The notes: generated by a model from the letters alone, not told the origin. A stretch of 47,076 nt of DNA from Gemmatimonadetes bacterium bin94 (GCA_002238865.1 MPNE01000032.1:1-47076), one strand, 5' to 3'. Shown: positions 7,104 to 17,325, numbered from the stretch's first letter. Numbers and translations are program-made.

Positions 7104-9938
7104 ATGCACCAGTACACCAACCGCGTTCCCCTGCTTTCGTCTCTTCTGATCCTGTCCGTCCTCCCCGGCGCGGCCGCCGCGCAGGCCGGCAAGATCGTCG
7201 GGCGCGTGGTCGACCGAAGCACGGCGCGGCCCATTCCCAACGTCCGCGTGCTGCTCGAGGACGAGTCGGCCGGCGATCTCTCGTCCATGGACGGGCGCTT
7301 CGTGCTGCGCACGGTCCCGGCGGGAACGCACTCGGTCGTGGTCGAGATGCTCGGCTACGCGCACAAGACGGTGACGGGCGTCGTGGTCGGCACGGACAGC
7401 GTCACCACTCTCGACATTTCGATGGAACCGGCGGCGCTGCGGATCGACGGGCTCGTGGTCGAGGCCACCGTCGAAACCGGATCCGCCGCGGCCTTGCTCA
7501 CCGAACGCCAGTCCGAGGCTTACGTGGTGGACGCCATCGGCGCGGATCAGATCTCAAGGTCGCCGGACGGGGATGCCGCCGCGGCCCTCAGGCGGGTTCC
7601 GGGACTGTCGGTCGTGGATGGGAGGTTCCCGTACGTGCGCGGTCTCGGCGAACGCTACAGCGGAACCACCTTGAACGGCGCCCCCCTGGCGTCGCCGATG
7701 CCCGACCGCAAGGCCGTACCGCTGGACATCGTGCCGTCGGACCTGCTCGAGTCGATCGTGACCGCGAAAACCTACTCCCCCGATCAGCCGGGGGACCACG
7801 CGGGCGGCCTCATCGAACTGCGCACCAAGAACTTCCCGGCCCGGCGGATCCTCTCGGTGTCGGCGTCGAGCAGCTACAACAGCGCCTCGACCTTCCAGGA
7901 GGGCCTGCGTTACGCGGGGGGCGGGCTCGACTTTCTCGGCTTCGACGATGGAACACGCGAACTTCCCGCGGCGCTCCCCACCGACCGGCGGGTGATCTAC
8001 CCGAACTTCTCGCGTGCCGACCTCGAGCGCTTCGGCGAAGCATTCGGGGGTGACTGGGGACCGGTCGCCGGCACGCTGCCCCCGAACACTTCCTTCGGAC
8101 TCTCCTTCGGAGACGATCTCGAGGTGTTCGGCCGCTCCTTCGGGATCCTCGCCTCGGCTACCCACTCGAACTCCTTCAACCGCAAGGACGGGATCATCGA
8201 GCGGGTGTTTTCGGCTTCCGGCGTTGACGACCCGGAAATCGACTACGCCGGCAACGCCTACACTCGCTCCGTCTCGCTGGGCGGGCTCGCCAATCTGGCC
8301 TACGAACTGAGTCCGACCACCCGGATCACCGCGAATCTCGTGTACAACCGTCTCATGGACGACGAAGGGCGGACCTACCAGGGCTTCAACCTCGACACCA
8401 ACACCGACCAGCGGAATCACCGCCTCCGTTTCCTCGCCCAGACTCTGACCAACGCCCAACTCAAGGGAGAACACGTGCTCGGCTTTCTCGGGGGCGCCAA
8501 GCTCGACTGGAGGGGCGCCCGGTCGCGGGCCCAGCGCTACGAGCCCAATACCCGCGAGGTCCTGTATCGCGAGGAGGACGGCCAGTTCCGGTTCTACAAC
8601 TTCGTCTCCTCGGGATCGGTCTTTCACCAGGATCTGGTGGACGACACCTACAGCGGTGCCGCCGACCTGGAGTTGCCGTTCACCCTGGGCGGCGGAGATC
8701 GCAACGCGAAGTTCAAGGTCGGGGGCGGCATGAGCACGAAGGACCGCGACGCCTTCACCCGCCGCTTCCGCTTTCTCGCCATTCCGGGGGGCGTCGTCAA
8801 CAACGCCGTCCGGGGGCGTGACCCCAACGATCTCTTCGACAGCGAGACGATCGCCTCCAACGGGTTCGAGCTGCAGGAAGCCACCTTCCGGCCCGACAAC
8901 TACGGCGCCGACGAGAGAATCATGGCGGGCTACGCGATGTTCGACGGCGAGATCACCGGGTCTCTGAGAGTGATGACGGGACTCAGGGTCGAATCGGCGA
9001 CGCAGGAAGTGGCGCCTCGGGACCTCTTCGACATGGGTCTCGATCCGCTCGACGCCGCCCGTCTCGACGACACCGACCTGCTCCCGGCCCTGAACATCGC
9101 CGTGCGGCTCGCGGAGCGCATGAACCTGCGCCTGGGCGCCTCGCGGACCCTGGCGCGCCCGCAACTGCGCGAGCTGGCGCCCTTTTCCTTCGCCGACTAC
9201 GCCGGAGGATACCTGACCGTTGGGAACCCCGAGCTCCGGCGATCCACGATCCAAAACTTCGACGTGCGCTGGGAGAGCTTCCTCGGGGGAAGGTCCGTCG
9301 TCGCGGCCAGTGCGTTCTACAAGACCTTCGACAACCCCATAGAGGTCGCGGTCCTGCCATCCACCGAGCTGCTCAAGACCTGGGTGAACGGCGGCAGCGC
9401 CGACAACTGGGGGGTCGAGTTCGAACTCCGGTCCGGCCTCGAAGGCATCTCGCCGGCGCTGCGGGGATTCTCGCTCAACACCAACTTCACACTGGTCCGG
9501 TCCTCGGTGAGCGTGCCGGACGTCATCCGCGTGTACATCCCCGGCGAAGGCGGATCGGACCTCCCCGTGGTGCCGAAGGACCGGGCACTGCAGGGGCAGT
9601 CGCCGTACATCGTAAACATCGGGCTCACGTACGCGGCGGAGTCCGGTTCGGCCGGCGGCGGGCAGTGGCGCGACCTGACCGTGAGCGTGCTCTTCAACCG
9701 TTTCGGCCGTCGCATCGACGCCGTCGGGGGGCAGGCGACGCCGGATATCCACGAGGAACCGCGGAGCCAGCTCGACATCGTCGCGGAACGGATCCTGTTC
9801 GGCGGCACCAAGCTCAAGCTCTCGGCGAGCCGCCTCGTCGGCGGCGAGGTGAGGTTCACCCAGGACGGTGGGCTGCTGCGCCGCTGGAACACCGGCAGAA
9901 CCGTGTCGCTGTCGCTCGGGTGGGGGACCGGAAACTGA
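7104..9938 (+). CDS. TonB-dependent outer-membrane receptor with carboxypeptidase-regulatory-like domain
   Basis: 944 residues. The ATG at 7104 is preferred over earlier codons because AAGGAG precedes it by nine bases and it opens a signal peptide (LLSSLLILSVLPGAAAAQ). Residues 28-110 are a CarboxypepD_reg-like beta-sandwich (KIVGRVVDRSTARPIPNVRV...). The plug domain follows (AAAALRRVPGLSVVDGRFPYVRGLGERYSGTTLNG), then a 22-strand-type barrel. Such receptors import scarce ligands across the outer membrane using TonB energy. The next genes are a beta-helix lipoprotein, a small lipoprotein and a PhoB-like regulator, which suggests a phosphate-responsive uptake locus; the ligand itself is unknown. 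Confidence 0.9.
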   Translation: MHQYTNRVPLLSSLLILSVLPGAAAAQAGKIVGRVVDRSTARPIPNVRVLLEDESAGDLSSMDGRFVLRTVPAGTHSVVVEMLGYAHKTVTGVVVGTDSVTTLDISMEPAALRIDGLVVEATVETGSAAALLTERQSEAYVVDAIGADQISRSPDGDAAAALRRVPGLSVVDGRFPYVRGLGERYSGTTLNGAPLASPMPDRKAVPLDIVPSDLLESIVTAKTYSPDQPGDHAGGLIELRTKNFPARRILSVSASSSYNSASTFQEGLRYAGGGLDFLGFDDGTRELPAALPTDRRVIYPNFSRADLERFGEAFGGDWGPVAGTLPPNTSFGLSFGDDLEVFGRSFGILASATHSNSFNRKDGIIERVFSASGVDDPEIDYAGNAYTRSVSLGGLANLAYELSPTTRITANLVYNRLMDDEGRTYQGFNLDTNTDQRNHRLRFLAQTLTNAQLKGEHVLGFLGGAKLDWRGARSRAQRYEPNTREVLYREEDGQFRFYNFVSSGSVFHQDLVDDTYSGAADLELPFTLGGGDRNAKFKVGGGMSTKDRDAFTRRFRFLAIPGGVVNNAVRGRDPNDLFDSETIASNGFELQEATFRPDNYGADERIMAGYAMFDGEITGSLRVMTGLRVESATQEVAPRDLFDMGLDPLDAARLDDTDLLPALNIAVRLAERMNLRLGASRTLARPQLRELAPFSFADYAGGYLTVGNPELRRSTIQNFDVRWESFLGGRSVVAASAFYKTFDNPIEVAVLPSTELLKTWVNGGSADNWGVEFELRSGLEGISPALRGFSLNTNFTLVRSSVSVPDVIRVYIPGEGGSDLPVVPKDRALQGQSPYIVNIGLTYAAESGSAGGGQWRDLTVSVLFNRFGRRIDAVGGQATPDIHEEPRSQLDIVAERILFGGTKLKLSASRLVGGEVRFTQDGGLLRRWNTGRTVSLSLGWGTGN

Positions 9939-10055
9939 ACCATGAGCAGGAAACGCCCGATCATCGCCGAATCCGGCACTCAGGTCCGGACGCGCGACGG
10001 GCGGCAAACGGGCGAGAGAGCGCCCACGCCAACCAACCAGAGGAGGAATCGGAGA

Positions 10056-11615
10056 ATGAGTCGCAAGGGATGCAAGTCTTTCGGAGTATTCGCAGCGGCG
10101 GTGACCGCGCTGGCAACCGCCTGCGGCGGGGATCCGCCCACCCTCACGACCCCCGCGACGCCCCCGCCGGCCCCGACCGGGGTCAGCGCGGTCGCCACCG
10201 ACAACGACGTCACGGTGATCTGGAGCGGCCAGGGCGACAACTACATCGTGGAGCGCCAGACCGCCGGTTCGAGCTTCAACCGGATCGCCGGCGACATCAC
10301 CGCGACCACCTACACGGACTCCGGAGTGGACGAGGGCGCGTACGCCTACCGCGTGATCGCCGTCGCGGACGGCTTGCAGTCGGACCCGTCCGACCCCGCG
10401 CTGGTGACGGTCGTGGGCGTGGATCTGCGCACGGATCTGACCGGTACCATATCGGGCACGCGAACGCTCAACGCGGACTCGATCTACGTACTGCGCGGGA
10501 TCGTGACGGTGGACGACGGAGCCGAACTGCACATCCCGGCGGGTACCTTGCTCCAGGGTGACGCCGCCACCCAGCCCACCGCCCTCATCGTGAGGACCGG
10601 CGGCAAGATCTTCTCGGAGGGCACCGCGGACGATCCGGTCGTCTTCACCAGCACATCGCCTCCGGGCGAGCGGCGCGCCGGTGACTGGGGCGGTGTCGTG
10701 ATCAACGGCAAGTCCCTCTGCAACTTCCCGGCCGACCAGTGCGTGGGCGAGGGCTCTTCGGGGACCTACGGCGGTACCGAGATGGACGACGACAGCGGCG
10801 TGATGGTGTACACGCGCATCGAGTTCGCGGGCTTCGAGGTGTCGTTCGGCAACGAGTTGAACGCCCTGACGCTCAACGGCGTGGGCGCCGGCACCGAGAT
10901 TCACCATGTCCAGACGAACGTCGGTCTGGACGACGGAATCGAGTTCTTCGGCGGAACGGTGGACCTGAAGTACGCCCTGGTCACCAACGCTTCCGACGAC
11001 AGCTTCGACTACTCGACGGGGTGGCAGGGCCGCGGCCAGTTCTGGATCGCGCAGCAGAACCCGGACGACGCGGACAACGGCTTCGAGGTGGACGGCAACG
11101 AGGACGACTACAACGCCACGCCCTTCACCGCCCCGACGATCTACAACGTCACGCTCGTGGGGAACGGGCCGGGAGGGGACGGGGGGGAGAAGTCCGACAT
11201 CGGTCTCCTGCTGCGGCGTGGCACCGGCGGCGTCATTTATAACGCGGTGGTCATCGGTTTCGGCGACCAGGCCCTCGACGTGGACAACGCCGAGACACTC
11301 GAGAACGGGCTGGAGCTCCGGAACACCGTCTTCGCCGACAACAACGCATCGTTCGCAACCGATGACGACGGGATCGACGAGGAGGCCTGGTTCATGAACG
11401 ATGACTGGTCCAACCGCATCGAGGACGACGCCGTCCTGATCGATCCGTACAGCCGGGAGGAACCGGACTTCAGGCCGGCCAGCGGCTCTCCGCTCCTGAC
11501 CGGAGCCGCGACCCCGCCCGACGACGGCTTCTTCACCATCACGGACTTCATTGGCGGGGCCGACCCCGATGGGGAGAAGTGGTGGGAGGGCTGGACCTCG
11601 TTCGCGACCAACTGA
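10056..11615 (+). CDS. Lipoprotein with FN3-like domain and right-handed beta-helix
   Basis: 519 residues. The ATG at 10056 is chosen because GAGGAGG precedes it and a lipoprotein signal follows directly (TALATAC, Cys23); an in-frame ATG at 9942 would put 38 polar residues before it. A Pro/Thr linker leads to an FN3-like domain (PPPAPTGVSAVATDNDVTVIW). The rest shows parallel beta-helix features: LNADSIYVLRGIVTVDDGAELHIPAGTLL, then repeated turns such as GDWGGVVINGKS, ALTLNGVGAGTEIHHVQTN and GLDDGIEFFGG. Outer-membrane anchored, probably facing outward or periplasmic, and a likely partner of the receptor upstream. No catalytic motif is recognised. Confidence 0.8.
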   Translation: MSRKGCKSFGVFAAAVTALATACGGDPPTLTTPATPPPAPTGVSAVATDNDVTVIWSGQGDNYIVERQTAGSSFNRIAGDITATTYTDSGVDEGAYAYRVIAVADGLQSDPSDPALVTVVGVDLRTDLTGTISGTRTLNADSIYVLRGIVTVDDGAELHIPAGTLLQGDAATQPTALIVRTGGKIFSEGTADDPVVFTSTSPPGERRAGDWGGVVINGKSLCNFPADQCVGEGSSGTYGGTEMDDDSGVMVYTRIEFAGFEVSFGNELNALTLNGVGAGTEIHHVQTNVGLDDGIEFFGGTVDLKYALVTNASDDSFDYSTGWQGRGQFWIAQQNPDDADNGFEVDGNEDDYNATPFTAPTIYNVTLVGNGPGGDGGEKSDIGLLLRRGTGGVIYNAVVIGFGDQALDVDNAETLENGLELRNTVFADNNASFATDDDGIDEEAWFMNDDWSNRIEDDAVLIDPYSREEPDFRPASGSPLLTGAATPPDDGFFTITDFIGGADPDGEKWWEGWTSFATN

Positions 11616-11633
11616 ACTGAAGTCGTCCACCCA

Positions 11634-12232
11634 ATGCAAGCGCGCGCCCGGCGACGCCTCCTCCTCCCCCGGCCGGTCCACGGGTTCCACGCCCTTCTCC
11701 CGGCGCTGGCCGTCGCACTCGGTTGCGGCGGCCAGCCCTTCCCCGGTTCGTCCGCGAGCCTGGACGAGCTCGGTCGCGCCGCGCTGGACGCCTTTTTCAA
11801 CGATGATCGCGAGGCCCTGGAGGCTCTGCGCCTCTCCGAGACCGAGCACAACACCCGCGTGTGGCCCGAGCTGCCGGCGGCCCGGGGTGAATCGCCCTTT
11901 CCGATCGACCTCGCGTGGCGAAACATCCAGCTTCGCAACCGGCGGGCCGTTTCACGGGTTTCCGCCGTTCTGGCGGCGGCGCAACCGATCGAATTCGAGT
12001 CGGTGGAATGCATTGGCGACACACAGGTCTTCGACACCTTCGTGGTCCACACGGACTGCCACACCCGGTTTCGGACCCGGGGAAGGCTGTACAGGATCCG
12101 GCTGTTCAAGGATATTCTGGAGAGAAACGGCGGATTCAAGATCTTTCGCTACTACGACGAGGACCCTGAACTTGTGACCGGCGCGGGGTGGCCGGACGAT
12201 GGGGAACCGGTGCGGCCAACACCCCGGGCCCC

Positions 12233-12236
<4 letters not shown>
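11634..12236 (+). CDS. Small putative lipoprotein of unknown function
   Basis: 200 residues. A basic N-terminus (MQARARRRLLLPR) and hydrophobic stretch lead to LAVALGC, a possible lipobox. The mature part starts with an alpha-helical segment (LDELGRAALDAFFNDDREALEALRLSETEHN) and continues with a compact domain that includes two cysteines (VECIGD, VHTDCHTRF), possibly a disulfide, and RFRTRGRLYRIRLFKDILERNGGFKIFRYYDED. No family is recognised. Its stop overlaps the start of the response-regulator gene by four bases (ATGA), so the two are translationally coupled, and it starts 18 bases after the beta-helix gene. Confidence 0.7.
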
Positions 12237-12961
<725 letters not shown>

Positions 12962-13043
12962 CGCGGGCTCCATATTCCGGGCGGTCGGAGTCCTCGACCA
13001 GGGGGCGGATGGGTGCGCCCGCCCATGCGCCGACCGAGCCGAG

Positions 13044-13105
13044 ACTGGCGGAGAAGCGGCGATCTGGTGAGGTTTCAAATGCGCAGATCGTGCAGTCCAT
13101 CAGCG
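13044..13105 (+). repeat. Dispersed 62-bp repeat, copy 1 (before tRNA-Val)
   Basis: About 70% identical without gaps to the reverse complement of 46488-46549, with exact blocks ACTGGCGGAGA, GCGCAGATCGTGC and GTCCATCA. This copy ends 48 bases before the tRNA; the other sits just upstream of the integrase start. Confidence 0.5.
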
Positions 13106-13153
13106 GGAATGAACAGCGGGAATCGCACCCCCGACATCGCCTAAGTCGTTGCG

Positions 13154-13228
13154 GGGCGCTTAGCTCAGTTGGTTCAGAGCGCCTGCCTTACAAGCAGGAG
13201 GTCGCTGGTTCGAATCCAGCAGCGCCCA
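13154..13228 (+). tRNA. tRNA-Val (anticodon TAC)
   Basis: A full cloverleaf is readable. Acceptor stem GGGCGCT pairs with AGCGCCC, D arm GCTC/GAGC, anticodon stem CCTGC/GCAGG with loop CTTACAA and anticodon TAC at 13189-13191, T arm GCTGG/CCAGC around TTCGAAT, discriminator A at 13228. The CCA tail is not encoded. The stop codon of the convergent gene begins two bases beyond the 3' end. Confidence 0.97.
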
Positions 13229-13230
13229 TG

Positions 13231-14730
13231 TCAGAACCGGTATGCCACGCTGACGACAGGTCGGATCTCGGCATCGTCTTCCAGGTAGTAGGCCAGCCCT
13301 GCTTCGCCGGCGATGGTCGTCTGGAGGAACCGCAGGCCGGCCGTGACGATGTTGGTTCCATCCTCGATCCCGACTCGCCGGAATTCGCCGGTCAGCCCCA
13401 GCTCCGGTGTGACGCGCACATCGCCACCGAGCGCAACAACACCGAACTGCTCGTTCAGGGTCTCACCAAAGACTGTTGCCGAAATCCCGATCACTCCACC
13501 GGAAGCGTGCAGACCAATTGCGTCGTCCACCGCCACGGAGGCGGCAAGGGAGCCCGCGTAGTACGTCACGGTCTCCTCTGCGAGCCACAGCCCGGCATAT
13601 CCTTCAACGGCGACCGAAATCTGTTCGTTGTTCCATGCGCGGAACCTGGGCGCGAAATACGGAAATAGGTCAGAGTCGCCACCGCCCACGTTGTAGTAGA
13701 AAAAGCCGGACCCCGCGGTGACCGTCAGATCGTCCGTCACCCCGTAGGAAATCTGACCGACGCCGGGCCATGCATCTCCGAATTCTCCGATCTGCGCCAA
13801 CGGGCTGGCACCCAGATAGCCGGCGCCCACGTGACCCCGGCCCTGGGCAAGGGTATACCCCGTCGTCCCCACGAACCCCACCAGCAGCCGTGGAGGGAAG
13901 GGATCGGGTTGCCTGGCTTCGCCGGCACGCTGCGCACCGGCGCCGGCCTCGTCCACGGGGGGTACGCCAGGCTGCGTCCGCCGTGGCGTGGGCTCGGGCG
14001 GTGCGCGCCTGGGTTGGACAGGGTCGGACCGCTCGATCCCGGGTTGTGCGGCGGCGGGTGTCACCTGACCTGAGACCCCGGCCACCGCAATGCTCTGCCG
14101 GACGGAAAGACCATCGGAATCACGTGCCACCGCGTTTACGATCGCCGTGCCCGGACCCGCGTGCGTGATGGTCACAACGTCGTCCGAAACGGCCGCATCG
14201 GCTACGTCCCCGTTGGACGTCGATGCCGAAAAGCGCAAAGCGCCCCCTTCGGGATCGCGAAAATAGGAAGACAGGCTGATCGACACCCATTGCCCCGGAG
14301 CAAGGCTCTGTCCGGGAATGGTCCCGACAGGCACCGGTGCCCGGTTGGGCGCTTCAACCGTGACTTCGGTGCGTAGTGCGGTCGAGAGACCACCGGGATC
14401 GCTGGCGAAGACGGTTACCACCGCCATGCCCGATTCCACGCCCGCGATGGTCAGGATATTGCCTGACACGGAAACCGTGGCTATCGAGGCATCCGAGATC
14501 GTGGCCGCAAAGGCCAGTGCGTCTCCGTCCGGGTCGGTGAAGTACGGCATCAAATCGATCGACGTCGCCTGCCCCGCCGCCAGCGTCTGCGCGGGAATGG
14601 AGCCCGCCGCCTCGGGAGGCCGAGGATCCTGGGCTACAGCGGGCGCCGACCAGGCAATCGCAAGCATCACGACGGCTGCCGCAGGGCCCCATTGGGGGAT
14701 GGATCGTTGGGAAAACCGTTGCTCTCTCAT
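13231..14730 (-). CDS. Outer-membrane beta-barrel protein with two cadherin-like domains
   Basis: 499 residues with a signal peptide (AAAVVMLAIAWSAPAVAQ). Two tandem Ig/cadherin-like domains follow, each with the same core: SIPAQTLAAGQATSIDLMPYFTDPDGD and TIPGQSLAPGQWVSISLSSYFRDPEGG, roughly residues 42-130 and 136-215. A Pro/Arg-rich linker (about 220-275) leads to a C-terminal domain with alternating strands ending in VSVAYRF; the terminal Phe and the pattern fit an outer-membrane barrel. It lies nine bases after the TAG at 14740-14742 that ends the readthrough tail of the upstream lipoprotein gene, and its ribosome binding site AGGAAG overlaps that TAG, so the two genes form an operon. The function is probably surface adhesion or structure; not known. 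Confidence 0.75.
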   Translation of the reverse strand: MREQRFSQRSIPQWGPAAAVVMLAIAWSAPAVAQDPRPPEAAGSIPAQTLAAGQATSIDLMPYFTDPDGDALAFAATISDASIATVSVSGNILTIAGVESGMAVVTVFASDPGGLSTALRTEVTVEAPNRAPVPVGTIPGQSLAPGQWVSISLSSYFRDPEGGALRFSASTSNGDVADAAVSDDVVTITHAGPGTAIVNAVARDSDGLSVRQSIAVAGVSGQVTPAAAQPGIERSDPVQPRRAPPEPTPRRTQPGVPPVDEAGAGAQRAGEARQPDPFPPRLLVGFVGTTGYTLAQGRGHVGAGYLGASPLAQIGEFGDAWPGVGQISYGVTDDLTVTAGSGFFYYNVGGGDSDLFPYFAPRFRAWNNEQISVAVEGYAGLWLAEETVTYYAGSLAASVAVDDAIGLHASGGVIGISATVFGETLNEQFGVVALGGDVRVTPELGLTGEFRRVGIEDGTNIVTAGLRFLQTTIAGEAGLAYYLEDDAEIRPVVSVAYRF

Positions 14731-14739
14731 GACATCTTC

Positions 14740-14847
14740 CTATTCACCACAGGTCTTGCCTCCCTCGTGGTCGGGAATCGAGTTGAGCCACTTCTGGAAC
14801 TCCTCGTCGGCGGGCGCGCAGAGTTCGACATCATCGAAGCCGGATTC
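14740..14847 (-). other. In-frame tail after the TGA of the CARDB/FN3 lipoprotein
   Basis: Reading on past the TGA at 14850-14848 in the same frame gives 35 codons, ending ...DDVELCAPADEEFQKWL and a TAG at 14742-14740. The LCxPxDxxxxxWL core matches the tail of the LRR protein at 33129-34022 (ELCVPDDEALRAWL), so this segment looks like the original C-terminus, now cut off by a nonsense codon or a sequencing error. Confidence 0.6.
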
Positions 14848-15882
14848 TCACCGTGGGACCCCTCCCGCGATGTCCGGCGGGGGTGGAATGGTGATGACGA
14901 CCGTCTCCGAGTCGTCAGAGCACCCTGCCTTGTTGCAGGCCCTTACACGGTAGGTGGTGGTCTGGTATGCCCCAAGGAAGGTGTTGGGGTCGTTGTCGTA
15001 GTAGCTCGTGTGGGGTGCCGAGACCTCGGCATCCAGGTCGTTGTCCTGGTACACTCGGTAGTACGTGGCCCGGGGCTCGGGGTCCCAGTGCACTCGCGCC
15101 TTGTCGGTCCCGAGAGGGATGTTGACCTTCTCTCCGCGGATTTTCGGTGTCGCCGGTATGTCGACAGGCCCAACGACCTCGGTAAGACCGCCCCACTCGC
15201 TTGATTCCTCCGAGCACACCTGACCGTTGCAGGCTATCGCCTTGTAGTAGTACACGGTGTTGGGTTCCAGAGCCGCGTCGATGTAACTCGTGACACGGCT
15301 CGAAGTCTGAAGGTCCCGTATCAGACCGTAGTCCCCTCCTTCGGAGCGGCTGCGGTAAATCTGGTAGCTGGTTTGCCCCGAGCCTGCTATCCTGCTCGTC
15401 AGGGACTCATGGCTCCTGTCGACTACCGCGCCAAACGGGGGCGGCAGGTAGATCTCGATCGCTCCGGCGCTCGAGCAGTTGTTGCCTGGATCCATCTCGT
15501 CGGGGAGCGGGTCGACACAGGCCCCGTAGTACAGCGTCCCGAACTCTCCGTGGGGAGGCTCCACGAGCATCCCCGCATAGTACGTTTCGTCCACTGGAAT
15601 CGTGTCCGTGAACTCTGAGCCTATCACGGTGTCGTCGTTGGTGATCGTCGGGTCGGCGGAATACAGGAAGCGCACCTGCGTCCTGCCTGCCGTCCTCGTA
15701 CCCCGGTTGAGGACGGTGACATCCATGTAGAAGCTGCGCCCATGGGCCGCCCTGCCCGGCATGTCGGGAGCGGAGACGATCAGATCGGGCCCGTCCTTCG
15801 GGAGGTCGGTTGGCGAATCTCCGCCTCCGCAGGCCGTGGCCAGGAGCAGGAGGGCCATCCCGGTGTGCCTTTGCGTCTTCAT
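14848..15882 (-). CDS. Lipoprotein with CARDB-like and FN3 domains (C-terminus cut by TGA)
   Basis: 344 residues. MALLLLATACGGG provides a clear lipobox. Residues 30-145 resemble a CARDB domain (DLIVSAPDMPGRAAHGRSFYMDVTVLNRGTRTAGRTQVRFLYS). Two FN3-like units follow (YIDAALEPNTVYYYKAIACNGQVCSEESSEW; RATYYRVYQDNDLDAEVSAPHTSYYD...YRVRACNKAGCSDDS), each with a cysteine pair that could be a disulfide. The frame stops at TGA, but a conserved tail continues in frame to 14740 (separate entry). Located between the LuxR gene and the barrel gene on the same strand, with 62 bases to the former. Probably a surface adhesion or ligand-binding protein. Confidence 0.75.
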   Translation of the reverse strand: MKTQRHTGMALLLLATACGGGDSPTDLPKDGPDLIVSAPDMPGRAAHGRSFYMDVTVLNRGTRTAGRTQVRFLYSADPTITNDDTVIGSEFTDTIPVDETYYAGMLVEPPHGEFGTLYYGACVDPLPDEMDPGNNCSSAGAIEIYLPPPFGAVVDRSHESLTSRIAGSGQTSYQIYRSRSEGGDYGLIRDLQTSSRVTSYIDAALEPNTVYYYKAIACNGQVCSEESSEWGGLTEVVGPVDIPATPKIRGEKVNIPLGTDKARVHWDPEPRATYYRVYQDNDLDAEVSAPHTSYYDNDPNTFLGAYQTTTYRVRACNKAGCSDDSETVVITIPPPPDIAGGVPR

Positions 15883-15944
15883 TTGTGAAGTATGGGACAG
15901 GCGATGCAGACAGGCATCCCCTCTTTGGGGGAGGCCGCGGGGCT

Positions 15945-17096
15945 TTAGCGGAAGGACTTCCGCAGGGCTTCGAGGGGCAGAACCCTCCGCACGAGTTCGG
16001 TTTGCTTGCGAATCCCCAGCTTCCGGTAAACCCGCTTGAGGTGCGTCTTCACGGTGCTCTCTGCGCAGCCCAGCAGGTGCGCAGTACCGGCTACCGTCTG
16101 GCCTGTCGCCACGGCCACCGCCACACGGCTCTCGGAGGGCGTCAAACCCAGCACCGCGGCCACCAGCTCCACATCTATCCGGGGCCGGGTTTCCGGATCG
16201 ACGATCAGCACCAGTGCCGCCAACCGTAACGCACGATCGTCCATGCCCATGCTCGGCACGGGATGGAGTTCAAGGACCAACGGCGATCGAGCCTTCCTGC
16301 GCGTGATCTTCATCGAGCCCCCGGCGCCCTGCACGCCGTTTGGGGGCAGCGCCCGCGCCAGCAAGCGCTGTAGCTCATCGTTCTCCCCTCGGTGCCCGGC
16401 AACCAGCGCGCCCGCGTCGTCGCGGAGCCCATCGCGTCCAATCAGGATGCCCCGGGCACGGTCGTTCGCCTCCAGGATGCATCCAAGGCGATCCAGCTGG
16501 ATAATTCCCAACCGCCGGGTCTCGAGCAGTTTGCCCAACGATGCGCCCAACGCCTCGGCCTCGTCCATCGTACGCCGGACGCGCGAGAACTGGTATATGT
16601 GAGGCGCGAGACGCCTGATGGCCTGGATCTGATCGTGCCCCCAACCTTCCCTTTCCGTGGAGTTGCCGAAGGACAGGACGACCACTGACCCGTCCAGCCC
16701 CTGAACCCCCAGGAAGAGGCCGTTCTCCGTGCCCTGCACGCGCCGAAACTCATTGTATGCGGCGGACGTCTTCATCTCCTGGTCGGTGTAGAGATCCGAC
16801 TTGTGGACCAACTCGCCGTCGCGAAGTCCTGCAAGTCGCGGAATGGCTTCATCCCGCCAGTAGTAGTCGCCAAAGTACAGGCCCTGCAGATCGTCGCGAC
16901 GTTGCGTACCCACAAAGAACCGAGCCAGGCGAATCTCGGTTCCGCCCCCCGCACCCACCTCCACGCACGTCACGCTATGGCCGTTCGCCCGGACCATGTC
17001 GTTGATCCGGGCAGCCACCGAGACCCACGAGACATCCCCCAACGCCGCCTTGTACAATTCCTCCAAAACGCACTGGAATCTGTCCTCTGCAGCCAT
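15945..17096 (-). CDS. LuxR-family transcriptional regulator (copy 1)
   Basis: 383 residues. The C-terminal LuxR HTH is plain: LGLTPSESRVAVAVATGQTVAGTAHLLGCAESTVKTHLKRVYRKLGIRKQTELV. A central PAS-like section (LGIIQLDRLGCILEANDRARGIL) and an N-terminal part without a known domain precede it; no receiver Asp pattern or autoinducer-binding motif is seen. A same-length paralogue lies at 34090-35241, so these form a family of standalone sensors. It is upstream of, and on the same strand as, the lipoprotein/barrel pair at 13231-15882 and divergent from the trypsin lipoprotein, so these are its likely targets. The signal is unknown. Confidence 0.85.
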   Translation of the reverse strand: MAAEDRFQCVLEELYKAALGDVSWVSVAARINDMVRANGHSVTCVEVGAGGGTEIRLARFFVGTQRRDDLQGLYFGDYYWRDEAIPRLAGLRDGELVHKSDLYTDQEMKTSAAYNEFRRVQGTENGLFLGVQGLDGSVVVLSFGNSTEREGWGHDQIQAIRRLAPHIYQFSRVRRTMDEAEALGASLGKLLETRRLGIIQLDRLGCILEANDRARGILIGRDGLRDDAGALVAGHRGENDELQRLLARALPPNGVQGAGGSMKITRRKARSPLVLELHPVPSMGMDDRALRLAALVLIVDPETRPRIDVELVAAVLGLTPSESRVAVAVATGQTVAGTAHLLGCAESTVKTHLKRVYRKLGIRKQTELVRRVLPLEALRKSFR

Positions 17097-17325
17097 GGCG
17101 CCTCCTTCCGTCTTCTCCTGTAAGCTAGACGCTCAAGAGGCTGAAGACAAAAGCGGCAAGAAGGCCGATGCGAATCGGAGCCACGCGCCGGAGACGGCCG
17201 GTATCGGAGGGTAGCGCCCACCTCGGCCGTGCGGCACATTGATCGCAGATCCGTGTACGACGGATCGAGCATCCGGGGTTGCGTGCTCCGGTCGAGGCCT
17301 TTGTCCGCATGAGAGCCGGAGGAAG

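Noticed and set aside
7554-11849. 1,431-codon minus-strand ORF opposite the TonB receptor and beta-helix lipoprotein
   Set aside because: Low-complexity Arg/Val/Glu/Gly composition, no domain or start signals, and exactly antisense to well-supported genes; a GC-driven shadow.
14848-14850. Selenocysteine at the TGA of the CARDB/FN3 lipoprotein
   Set aside because: No stem-loop like a bacterial SECIS directly after the TGA and no selenium genes in the window.
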